This document shows, in pieces, positions 1-8,870 of a DNA stretch of 64,000 bases. Each line of letters starts with the position of its first letter. Positions within the stretch are counted from its first letter, which is position 1. A program made the translations under genes and the position numbers. This DNA comes from JACCZX01 sp963829995 (GTDB lineage Bacteria; Pseudomonadota; Gammaproteobacteria; Burkholderiales; Burkholderiaceae_F). Location of the stretch: positions 1 through 64,000 of the forward strand of contig CAWHKW010000035.1 in NCBI GenBank assembly GCA_963829995.1. The letters are read 5' to 3'. Below the pieces are notes generated by a model. The model searched no databases. It was given only the letters and a program-made list of their open reading frames with translations, and was not told where the DNA came from.

Positions 1-25
1 GCGCTCCTAGCCTACCTGATTGAGC

Positions 26-797
26 TCAGTACAGACGATGTTCGAATCGCGCCTCGACGGGCTGCGGCGAATCGGGCTTCTGAATCTTGACGGTGAACAC
101 GTACTGCGTCTTTCCCTTTAACTTGACGTAGTTGCCGTAGCTGGGGATGCTGCTGGTCGTCATCGGCAGCAGCGCCTTCGTCTCGCTGCTGAGCCCACGC
201 TCGTCGATTTTGATTTCCACCTTTGCGCCTGAGATGGGTGCCTTGGTTGCCGCATCGAGCACAGACACGTTCACGTGGTAGTACCCGGACGCCGCTTGGG
301 ACGCCGCCATGCATCGATCGCTCAACCGAATCCTTTGGGAACGAGCGCAGAACTTCCGCCGGAAGTACGCCCAGATAGATCTCGGTCCCGCCGACGGTCT
401 TGACGTTACCGGCCGGCTTCGCAGGTCCGGCTGCAGCGGCGCCCGCCGCGCCTTCCTTGGGCGCGGTTGGGGGGTTGAACATGTAGATGATCGCGCTCCT
501 GACCTCGTTGTCGGTCAGTTCCGCCTTGCCGCCGCGCGCCGGCATGCCTCCGTGGCCCCGGATCGCCGCGTTCACAGCGTTACCAAGTCCGTGGCTAAGG
601 CGAGCGCTCCATTCGGCACGTTCGCCGATCCGCGGCGCGCCTTTCACGCCCGTCGCGTGGCATTCGGCGCACACGGCTTCCACCACTTCCTTGCCACTGC
701 GGTCGTCGCGGCGGGGACCGGTCTGCGCGCTGGCTTCGTAGTGCGCGATCACGGCCACCGCAAGCGGCATCGCCAACGCGAGAACTTTACGGAACAT
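26..797 (-). CDS. Periplasmic c-type cytochrome with C-terminal beta-rich domain (frameshifted)
   Basis: The start at 797 gives a signal peptide (MFRKVLALAMPLAVAVIAH, then ASAQ), followed by a class I cytochrome c domain with the heme motif CAECH and a candidate axial methionine in the GGMPARGG segment. After an Ala/Pro-rich linker the reading frame breaks near base 305-310. The continuation in another frame (SGYYHVNVSVLDAATKAP) reads as a small beta-sandwich-like domain and ends at 26. The product is predicted to be a periplasmic electron carrier. It is the last of three co-directional heme-protein genes. The function of the C-terminal domain is unknown to me, and the frameshift is probably a sequencing indel because both halves read cleanly. 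Confidence 0.7.
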
Positions 798-812
798 CAG
801 CTGCGCCTGCCA

Positions 813-1095
813 CTACTTCGTGGCAAGAATCTCTTTCACCGCGGCCTTCAGTTCGTCATCGCTCGCATTGACTTTCGGATGGCCCTTTGCCTCCTTCAGC
901 TTCGCGACGAGCGTGCTCTCTGCCGCCTTGTCAGCCTTGTACTTGGCAGAGATGTCTTTCAGTGACGGCCCCATTTTTTTCTTTTCGACATCGTGGCAAG
1001 TCAAGACAGCCCTTCGCCTTCAGCACTTCCTGCGCTTGCGCGGCGCCCGCTGCCAACGTACCGGCGACCGCAAAAATCAAAATCGCTGCTTTCAT
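813..1095 (-). CDS. Small class I cytochrome c (frameshift inside the heme motif)
   Basis: The ATG at 1095 gives MKAAILIFAVAGTLAAGAA and a signal cleavage site AQAQ, then KAKGC. The second half, in another frame, begins LTCHDVEKKKMGPSLKDIS and runs to 813. Removing one base near 1004 restores the heme motif C-L-T-C-H. The MGPSLKDIS segment and the short helical C-terminus ending in KEILATK fit the cytochrome c551/c552 family of periplasmic monoheme carriers, about 90 residues when mature. It lies 15 bases upstream of the larger cytochrome gene, so the two are probably co-transcribed. A close relative, also next to redox genes, is at 54563-54886. Confidence 0.75.
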
Positions 1096-1232
1096 GGATG
1101 TCTCCCTTTCACAGTTGAACGATCACAACGTGATTCAATTGTCTTGTCCGCCCGCCTAACGGATTTTTCTTGATTACGTTGACAGACACCAATGCGGCAG
1201 GACGCAAAAAGGAACTTCACAAACCGCGCCCA

Positions 1233-2275
1233 TCATCTTGCAAACTGCAGGAACAATGGCTCGTAGTGCACGGCATGCCGCACCTGTGCGTTGTCGAACG
1301 CGGCGAAGCCGAAGCCGTAGCGGCCGGTCAGATCGCTGAACTGCACGTCAAACTTGCTACCCGTCGTCAGCTTGCGGCTCACTTCGGAGGTGTGAACACC
1401 ATTGACCCAACGCGTCGCGACCTTGATGTCCGCGCGGTCACCCTTCAACGGATAGATGACATAAGACGCTACTTCGTCGCCCGCTTTGAATTTGCTGTCA
1501 TCGAATGGCACCTGGTTCGCGTCCACGATGTAGTACGTGCCACCGGCTTTGGCGGCCTTGGCGTCCTTGTTCATGAACTCCGGCTTGCCATTGACGATGC
1601 CAAACCCTTGTACTCGGGGCCGCCAGGATCGCTCTTGCGGCCAGCGTTGGGACTCTTCTGCGCATCGAACCGCGTGTGGTCAAGATACTGGTCGTCGACA
1701 TTGCCAAGTGGCGCAGTACGCGAGCCTTTCATGTGCCACATATCGCCAAGTTCTCCTTCCTTGGCCGTGTACTTGTTTCCGTACGGCTTGCCAGGTTCGC
1801 CCGCATGGCACGCGACCGCACAGCCCTGCTTGTCGAAGCCGGCGATCGAGTTATTGATGTTCCAGATCATTGCCCATTTGTCTTCGTAGTAGACGTTGTC
1901 GTCGCCGCCCTTGTTGGCAGGATCTTTCAGTTGTTTCCACGACCCATCGGCCTGCTTCTGGTACGGACCGCGTTGAAGAGAGTTGGTCGGGTCCGCGTAC
2001 TGGATCAGGAAATAAACGGTGTCACCGCTGTACACCGCCTTGAGCGTGGCGGTGGTCTCCCCTTTGCCTCCAAAGTTGGCGCCGTCACTGAGGGCCACTT
2101 TGATGGGCTTGGCGGCCGCCCAGGCGGCGTCACTCGGGTTGCCATCGAGCGTCGGTGCAGCGGTCGCCTTGGCGGCGATTAGCACATTCGTAGCTGCGGC
2201 TTCTTCGTTGGTAGCACAGCCGGCAAGCATAGCGGCCGCCACCGCGGTTGCGACGAGAGACAGACGCCGTTTCAT
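1233..2275 (-). CDS. Ethylbenzene-dehydrogenase-like heme-binding lipoprotein (frameshifted)
   Basis: The ATG at 2275 follows a strong ribosome site (GAGGAG). The protein starts MKRRLSLVATAVAAAMLAGC, a lipoprotein signal with a lipobox cysteine. The body matches the heme-binding domain of DMSO-reductase-family gamma subunits (EbdC, ClrC, DdhC type): it opens with a TLDGNPSDAAWAAAKPIKV segment, continues with TVYFLIQYADP, and has GELGDMWHMKGSRT in the middle. A heme-type motif C-A-V-A-C-H (spacing CX3CH) lies near bases 1805-1825. The frame breaks near 1575-1595 and continues to 1233. It heads a three-gene run with two cytochromes c and has an FNR-like box about 100 bases upstream. It probably carries electrons in the periplasm, but no molybdenum catalytic subunit lies beside it. 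Confidence 0.7.
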
Positions 2276-2370
2276 CACTACTCCTCGATCAGTTATTGGA
2301 AGGGCCGACCGGCTTTCTGCTCGTCCGCAGCCACCTGACACCATTAGGCGGCCGAACCGCACCGACAGCA

Positions 2371-2384
2371 TTGATGCACGTCAA
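2371..2384 (-). promoter_or_regulatory. FNR/Anr-type box upstream of the heme lipoprotein gene
   Basis: The sequence TTGATGCACGTCAA matches TTGAT-N4-ATCAA with one mismatch. Its centre is about 102 bases upstream of the ATG at 2275. Activation from -41.5 would leave a leader of about 60 bases, so oxygen-responsive control of the cytochrome gene group is plausible. Confidence 0.5.
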
Positions 2385-2400
2385 ACCGGTGTCACGTTCG

Positions 2401-4063
2401 TTACGCGTACCGCTGATATCGCGGGTCGTACATTTGCGAACGCACGTCGGCGAGTACGTTTCGCGGCCGACGGCGCGATGTGAGACGGCGCTGGTACGCC
2501 ACTTCGGCCACCGCAGTCGCAATCCGCGCGGAAACCTCGCGGATGCGCGCGAGCGGTGGATAAAGGCTGCCTTGGTCGAGGTCTGACTGGGTGGTTTCGC
2601 GTGCGAGGGTGCGCGCGGCGGCCAGGAACATCTCATCGGTAACACGCCGGGCGCGGCTCGCAATCACGCCCAGACCCACACCGGGGAAGATGTACGAGTT
2701 GTTGCCCTGGCGAGGTACGAAGGTTTGACCGTCGAGCGTGACCGGGTCAAACGGGCTGCCGCTGGCGAAGATGGCGCGACCCGCACTCCAGCGGTACGCC
2801 TGCTCGGCAGTGCATTCGGCCTTTGAGGTGGGATTGGACAATGCGAACACGATGGGGCGCGGAATTGATTCGCGCCATCGCTTCCAGCACCTTCTGGGTG
2901 AAGGTTCCACCGACCGCGGCCACACCGATGATCACGGTTGGCTTCAGTGTCTCAACCGCTTCCAGGAAGTCGGTCAGCGGTGCGTGATCGTGCGCGTAGG
3001 CCCGCTTGTGCTCTGCCAGCTCCTCTCGACTTGCAACCACCAGCCCGCGCGAGTCGAACAACCAGCATAGACGCCGCGCCTCGCCTTCCGATGCGCCTTC
3101 CTCCATTGCCGACGCCACCACAAGGTCACAGATGCCGGTCGCGGCCTCGCCCGCACCGAGGCAAAGGATGCGCTGCTCTCGTAGCGAGCCGCCTGTGATG
3201 CGCAGCGCCGAATGCACGCCGGCGAGCGCAACCGCGGCGGTGCCCTGAATGTCGTCATTGAAGGTGCAGACGCGATCGCGATACTTGTGCAGCAGCCGGA
3301 ACGCGTTGGTGTTGGCGAAGTCTTCGAACTGAATCAGCGCTTCGGGGAAAACCTCCTGCACGGCCATGACGAACTCATCCACCAGCTCGTCATAGCGCTT
3401 GCCGCGCAGACGCTTTTGCTTTACGCCGACGTAAAAGGGATCGTTGCGCAAGCCCTCGTTGTCCGTTCCAGCGTCGAGCATCACCGGCAGGCAGCGCTGC
3501 GGGTGCACACCGGCGCAGGCGGTGTACAGCGACAACTTGCCGACCGGAATGCCCATGCCGTTCGCACCGAGGTCGCCGAGCCCAAGAATGCGCTCTCCAT
3601 CGGTGACGACGATGATGCCGACGTCGCGATGCGGCCAGTTGCCCAGCAGCGTCGCGATACGACCGCGGTCCTTGGCGCCGAGGAATAGTCCGCGCGGTCG
3701 CTGGAAGATATGTCCGAACTGCTGGCAGGCGAGACCGACTGTCGGCGTATAAATAAGCGGCATCATCTCGTCGGGATGATCGCTGACCACCCGAAAGAAC
3801 AGCGCCTCGTTGCGGTCGTGCAGCGCGTTCAGGTCAATGAATTTCTCAAGCTCGTTTGGCAAGCACCGAAGGTGGGTGAGAAATCGCTGCACTTGCTCGT
3901 CCTGAGTATGGATGCGGGGCGGCAGCAAGCCGTGCAGGCCCAGCGTGTCGCGCTCCTTGGCCGTAAACGCGGTGCCCTTGTTGAACAACGGCTCGTGTAG
4001 CAGCGCAACCCCTGTAGGCAAGCGACTTGTTCTGGAACCGGCGCTTTGTGTTTTGTGACGCAT
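2401..4063 (-). CDS. maeA: NAD-dependent malic enzyme (oxaloacetate-decarboxylating), frameshifted
   Basis: Converts malate to pyruvate and CO2 with NAD(P)+. The ATG at 4063 is preferred over one at 4111 because GGAG lies about 8 bases before it. The protein has the malic enzyme N-terminal domain (PLIYTPTVGLACQQFG, the VTDGERILGLGDLGANGMGI core), the metal site FEDFANTNAF and FNDDIQGTAAV, then the Rossmann segment LCLGAGEAATGI. The frame changes near 2870, and the rest (PIVFALSNPTSKAECTAEQA onward) completes the NAD-binding domain. The total of about 553 residues fits the MaeA (SfcA) family. An FNR-like box lies upstream. Next to a dicarboxylate TRAP system and fumarate reductase elsewhere in the window, it suggests active C4-acid metabolism. 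Confidence 0.88.
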
Positions 4064-4178
4064 TTGTGGTCTCCAACGAACGCTGCGAACGTGTGGTGTG
4101 TAGTCAGTCACGCCCCCTCGTCGTCGGAGCTGCGCGCAGCGCTTTCAACGCACCGTAACAGCGCCACTGACTGCTGCG

Positions 4179-4192
4179 TTGACATGAATCAA
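4179..4192 (-). promoter_or_regulatory. FNR/Anr-type box upstream of malic enzyme
   Basis: TTGACATGAATCAA has one mismatch to TTGAT-N4-ATCAA. It lies in the roughly 210-base gap between the carbonic anhydrase stop and the malic enzyme start, centred about 122 bases before the ATG at 4063. The remainder of that gap shows no gene. Confidence 0.5.
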
Positions 4193-4275
4193 GTGAACGA
4201 CATTCCAGAAAGTGCGACGGGATCAGTGCGCCTCAGGACTTACGTGTCCTGCGACGCTGCGGCGATCGGTGCCGC

Positions 4276-5025
4276 TCACTCGCAGGCGGGATGGCCCGCG
4301 TCGACCGGCGTGCAATCGAAGGGGCCCGTGCCGCTATGTTCCGAACGCGACGCTGGCACAAAGCGGCCGCTGCGCAGATCAAAGACGTGCACCTCTCCAT
4401 CCTCAATAACGTAGTGCCAACCATGCAACAGCAGTCGTCCGGCTTCGACGCGCTCGCGCACCATTGGGTAACCCATCAATCGCTCAAGCTGCAGTAACAC
4501 TGATCGCTGTTCGGTGCGACGCAGTGCTTCCGGTGAAACCTGCACCGGTAACACCGCTTCGCGCCCGAGATCGAGCCAGGCGTTCAAGTTCTTGGCATGC
4601 GGTGTTGCCTCTTCATACAGTGCGCGAATGCCGCCACAGTGGCTGTGGCCGCACACAATGATGCGCTCGACCCCGAGTCTGAGCACAGCAAACTCGATGG
4701 CGGCGGCCGTTCCGTGGTAGCCAACCCAGCGACGAGCCGCCTCTAGCTGGGTGCGCCCCCCTGGGGTGCCGACGCCATCGGCGTCTTGGGGGCCTTCGAT
4801 ATAGCCATCATGCGGAGGCACGAAGGCGCCGACGTTGCGAACCATGAACAACTCCCCGGGCCCCGCGCCGGTGAGCAGATACGGCACCAGGCGAGAGTCA
4901 GAACATCCGATAAACAAAGTGTTCGGATGCTGGCCGTCCTCAACCAAACTCTGAAACTGATCTTGAGCGCCGGGAAAATATTCGTCGTGAAACTGGCGTA
5001 GGCGCTGCAATAGTGCGTCAGGCAT
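4276..5025 (-). CDS. Beta-class carbonic anhydrase
   Basis: Interconverts CO2 and bicarbonate in the cytoplasm. The frame is intact, about 249 residues from the ATG at 5025 (a TTG one codon earlier is possible). Zinc ligands are visible: Cys of FIGCSDSRLVPY with the catalytic Asp-Arg pair, and His and Cys of IVCGHSHCGGI. The C-terminal LHGWHYVIEDGEVHVFDL is typical of the family. It lies 10 bases after the PpiC-type gene at the end of the nar gene series, so it may be co-transcribed with nar. Supplying bicarbonate to anaerobic carboxylation or buffering is an inference. Confidence 0.93.
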   Translation of the reverse strand: MPDALLQRLRQFHDEYFPGAQDQFQSLVEDGQHPNTLFIGCSDSRLVPYLLTGAGPGELFMVRNVGAFVPPHDGYIEGPQDADGVGTPGGRTQLEAARRWVGYHGTAAAIEFAVLRLGVERIIVCGHSHCGGIRALYEEATPHAKNLNAWLDLGREAVLPVQVSPEALRRTEQRSVLLQLERLMGYPMVRERVEAGRLLLHGWHYVIEDGEVHVFDLRSGRFVPASRSEHSGTGPFDCTPVDAGHPACE

Positions 5026-5034
5026 CAAGGCGAG

Positions 5035-5846
5035 CTACTGGACCAGAGGCGACTCGGCCGCATCGAGATCGACGCCCTGGACCGCGGCGTTGCCGGCAAG
5101 CACCTTCAGACACTGGCGCAGTGCGGTCACATAGGCTTGCTGTCGCAGCGCCATGCGCACCGCGCTCTTTACTGCTTCAAAAGGCTGCTGCACGCCGGGC
5201 TCGCGCTCGAGCACCTCGACCACATGCAGACCGAAGCGGCTATGCACCAGACGGGGCAGCACGCCGACTTCGGCGCGGCCGAACAGCTCGCGCGCAAACT
5301 CGGGCGCGCAGTCGGCAGCGAGTAGCCAGCCGAGCTCGCCGCCCTGCTGTGCCACTCGGACAGTTGGAAAGCTCGCCCGCCGACTTGCCGAACGCGTCGC
5401 TGCTGCTGCCATCGTGGCAACGCACGTCGAGAAGACAGGCCTCGGCGCGCTTGCGCAACGCCACCACGTCGATTCCGGGCGTCACCGCGAACAGGATATG
5501 CCGCACACGTACGCGCTCTCCGGTGCGATAGCGCGCCGCGTGTGCCGCGTGATGGCGCGCGCACGCGTCTTCCGAAGGCTCCGGGAGCTGCAGCTCGCGC
5601 TCGAGCCAGCGCATCGATCGCAGCGGACGCGGCCTCGCTGATCGACCCCATCGTCCGGCGCTGCGTCGCGCGCATCGAGCAGTCCCTGCCTCGATGCGCG
5701 GCCTGGCGCAGCAGTTCGGTGCACGCGCGCTGGCGCAGCTGTTCGGCGGTCAGCTCCTGCCGCTGCGGGGTTCAGCAGCACGCCGTTGACGCTGGCTGTT
5801 TCGGCAGCGGTGAGCGCTGAAGTCGGTTAGCGGTTTCGGTCAGCAT
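5035..5846 (-). CDS. PpiC/NifM-type peptidyl-prolyl cis-trans isomerase in the nar operon (several frameshifts)
   Basis: The open frame is broken at least three times. The N-terminal part is scattered across frames (SVNGVLLNP, then ELTAEQLRQRACTELLRQ). The middle piece RVRVRHILFAVTPGIDVVALRKRAE is the start of a parvulin domain. The end, GGELGWLLAADCAPEFARELF through RFGLHVVEVLEREPGV, is the classic parvulin C-terminal half. The ATG at 5846 overlaps the narI end by 20 bases. A gene of this kind directly after narI is known in betaproteobacterial nar operons and is thought to help fold or mature the enzyme. Because the carbonic anhydrase next to it is intact, I suspect sequencing indels and not decay. 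Confidence 0.65.
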
Positions 5847-6598
5847 GGCTTCGGCTCTCAGACGCCACGCGCGGTGCGCCGGTCTGCGGCACGTTGTGGC
5901 CGGCAGGCACGTTCAGCCGCCGGCTGCGCACCACCTGATACGGCCGGAACAGATAGCCGATCGCAGCGAAGCCACTCCACACATGCACCAGCCGGCTAAA
6001 TGGAAACAGCAGAAAGATCGTCATGCCGAACACGACGTGAAACAGGAACGGCCACGGCAACGGAGCCAGTGCCGAGGCGTCGACCGGCCGCAGCGTGACG
6101 ATGCGCTGCGCCCAATCGGCCAGGATCAGCATCACGCTGCCGTCGGCGTGCTGCCACGAGTAAGGCAGCGTGATCAGGCCGACGACGAGCTGAATCCACA
6201 GCACGACCAGGACCGCAATGTCGGCGAAATGACTGGTGTAGCGAATGCGCGGGTCGAAGATGCGCCGATACAGCAGCATCGTCAGACCGATGAAACAGAC
6301 GAAGCCCGGCGATACCGCCGGCCGTGACTGCGAGCATCTGCTTCTGCCCCGCGCTCATGAAGGCGCCGTAGACCGCATGCGGCGTAAAAAGCCCGACCAG
6401 GTGGCCGAAGAACAGGAACAGGATTCCGATGTGAAACAGATTGCTGCCCCAGCGCAGCAATCCGGAGCGCAGCATCTGCGACGAGTCGCTCTTCCAGCTG
6501 TACTGCGCTTGGTCGAAGCGAATCAGGCTGCCGACGATGAACACGACGAAGCAGACATACGGATAGACCTGAAACAGAAAACCATAGACGCCGCTCAT
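5827..6598 (-). CDS. narI: Respiratory nitrate reductase gamma subunit (cytochrome b), frameshifted
   Basis: Membrane diheme cytochrome b that takes electrons from quinol and passes them to NarH. The start at 6598 gives MSGVYGFLFQVYPYVCFVVF, then the conserved YSWKSDSSQMLRSGLLRWGSN and the heme-ligand helix FHIGILFLFFGHLVGLF. The frame breaks near 6310 and continues with RRIFDPRIRYTSHFADIAV, the TLPYSWQHADG loop and the helix PFLFHVVFGMTIFLLFPFSRLVHVW carrying further His ligands. The total of about 256 residues over five membrane helices fits NarI. Its start overlaps the narJ stop (TGATG). Confidence 0.9.
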
Positions 6599-7312
6599 CA
6601 GTGCGCTCCTGGTTGCGTCGAGGCTTTGCGGATGATGTGAATCGGTTGCGACTGTCCGGGCCGCGCCTGGCCCTTGGTAGAACAGCCGTCGAATGCTGCG
6701 CGGCTCGGGCCAGCTCTGATCGAGCGGTTCGTCGGCGTCGGCTTCGACCGGCGTGCGCCTTCTCGCCGGCAAGCTCCAACAGCGCGCCGAGCACGCTGGC
6801 GTAAGCGCTTTGACGCTGCAACAGCGCGCGCGAAGATCGCGTTGAGAATGTGCGCCATCTCGACCAGGAAAGCGCGCGCCTCGCGCGGCGGCTGCGTCGA
6901 GACGAATTCGAGCACCGCCGGCAGGTAATCGGGCAGTTCGCCATCCGCCAGGATCAGACCGGCCTTGTCGTACGTCTGGCCCAGATCGATCATCGCCGGG
7001 CCGCGGTCGCGCGAGTCGCCGTGCACGTGCTCGAACAGATGCAGCGATGTGGCGCGGCCGCGATCGAACAACTCGACGTAGTCGGCTTCGGCCTCCAATG
7101 GGTCGGCACGCAGCAGAGCAGTCGATCAGCGCCTGCAGTTCGGCGCCGGCGCGTGCGTGCCGACAGCGCGCGCTCGTCGCGCAGATGCTTCGCGCATCTC
7201 GGGCAGATGCGCACGCGCAGCCGCGCAGTCCGGGATAGCTGAGCAATGCGCGACAGCACGCGCAGGCTCGCTGGCACGATGCGGCTCGGAGCGAATTCGT
7301 AGACGCGAGCAT
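6598..7312 (-). CDS. narJ: Nitrate reductase assembly chaperone NarJ (frameshifted)
   Basis: Cytoplasmic chaperone for molybdenum-cofactor insertion into NarG. The most diagnostic stretch is YVELFDRGRATSLHLFEHVH followed by GDSRDRGPAMIDL and LPDYLPAVLEFVSTQP, which is the NarJ/TorD-family core. The start at 7312 lies two bases after the narH stop. The first 70 or so codons and the C-terminal third are spread over different frames, implying at least three indels. Position between narH and narI supports the call. Confidence 0.85.
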
Positions 7313-7314
7313 GA

Positions 7315-8838
7315 TCAGATCTCCGCCTTGATCGGAATCGTGCGTTTCTTCTCGCTGCCGAACAGGCTGACGTCGTTGATGCCGTCGGAGCAGTTGTTGC
7401 CGAAGCTGAAGCCGCAGCCGCCGCGCACGCTGAACGCGTTCTCCGCGTACTCGCGGTGCGTGCTCGGAATCACGAAGCGGTCTTCATAGTTGGCGATCGC
7501 CATCACCTGGTACATCTCCTCGACTTCGGCCTGCGTGATCTGCACCTGCTTCAGCACGTCCAGATTGATACGCCCGTCGACGTGCTTTTCGCGCTGGTAA
7601 GCGCGCATCGCCAACATCCGCTCGAGCGCGCGCACCACCGGCGCGGTGTCGCCGGCCGTCAGCAGGTTCGCCAGGTACTTGACCGGAATGCGCAGCTGGT
7701 TGACGTCCGGGATCTCGCCGTTGCTGCCGACATGTCCTGCGTTGGCCGCCGCGCTGATCGGCGACAGCGGCGGCACGTACCACACCATCGGCAGCGTGCG
7801 GTACTCGGGATGCAGCGGCAGTGCGACTTTCCACTCCACCGCCATCTTGTAAACGGGGCTGTTGCGCGCGGCTTCCATCCAGTTGTCGGGCACGCCGTCG
7901 ATGTGCGCCTGCGCGATGACCTTCGGGTCGTTCGGGTCGAGGAAGATGTCGAGCTGCGCCTGGTACAGGTCGCGGTCGTGTTCGACGCTGGCCGCTTCCT
8001 GGATGCGGTCGGCGTCGTACAGCAACACGCCGAGATAGCGGATGCGACCGACGCACGTTTCGCTGCACACCGTTGGCTGCCCTGCTTCGATACGCGGATA
8101 GCAGAAGATGCACTTCTCGGCCTTGCCGCTTTTCCAGTTGTAGTAGATCTTCTTGTACGGGCAGCCGGAAACACACATGCGCCAGCCACGGCACTTGTCC
8201 TGGTCGATCAGCACGATGCCGTCTTCTTCGCGCTTGTAGATCGAGCCCGAAGGGCACGACGCGACACACGACGGATTCAGGCAGTGCTCGCACAGCCGCG
8301 GCAGATACATCATGAAAGTGTTCTCGAACTGGCCGTAGATGTCCTTCTGGATGTACGTCGAAGTTCTTGTCCTTGCTGCGCTTCGCGAACTCGCCGCCGA
8401 GAATCTCCTCCCAGTTCGGTCCCCACACGATCTTGTCCATCTGCTGGCCGGAGATCAGGCTGCGCGGGCGCGCGGTCGGTGTCGCCTCATCTCCGGCGCC
8501 GATTGCAGGTGTCCGTAGTCGAAAGTGAACGGCTCGTAGTAGTCGTCGATCTCGGGCAGGTTGGGATTGGCGAAGATCTTCATCAGCAGCTGCCACTTGC
8601 CGCCCTGGCGCGGCACGATTGAGCCGTCTGCGCGGCGCACCCAGCCGCCGTTCCACTTGTCCTGGTTCTCCCACTCCTTCGGATAGCCGATGCCCGGCTT
8701 GGTCTCGACGTTGTTGAACCAGGCGTGTTCCATGCCGGGGCGGCTGGTCCAGACGTTCTTGCAGGTCACCGAGCACGTGTGGCAGCCGATGCACTTGTCG
8801 AGATTCAGCACCTTGCCGATCTGCGCGCGGACCTTCAT
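7315..8838 (-). CDS. narH: Respiratory nitrate reductase beta subunit (iron-sulfur), frameshifted
   Basis: Electron-transfer subunit carrying three [4Fe-4S] clusters and one [3Fe-4S] cluster. The ATG at 8838 follows GGGAGA by 7 bases. The first cluster segment is CIGCHTCSVTCKNVW. The second half contains CEHCLNPSCVASCPSG, the motif CRGWRMCVSGCPYKK in which Trp replaces a Cys (the NarH 3Fe-4S site), and CIFCYPRIEAGQPTVCSETC. The frame breaks near 8465 and 8345, with the linking piece KIVWGPNWEEILGGEFAKR in between. The length of about 507 residues is normal. No in-frame stop separates it from narG. Confidence 0.93.
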
Positions 8839-8870
8839 ACGACGTTCTCCCTGCTCTTGCGTCGGCCGGA

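Noticed and set aside
1150..1190. TTGATTACGTTGAC upstream of the small cytochrome c as an FNR box
   Set aside because: The second half is not an inverted copy, and the cytochrome gene is probably co-transcribed from the lipoprotein promoter further upstream.
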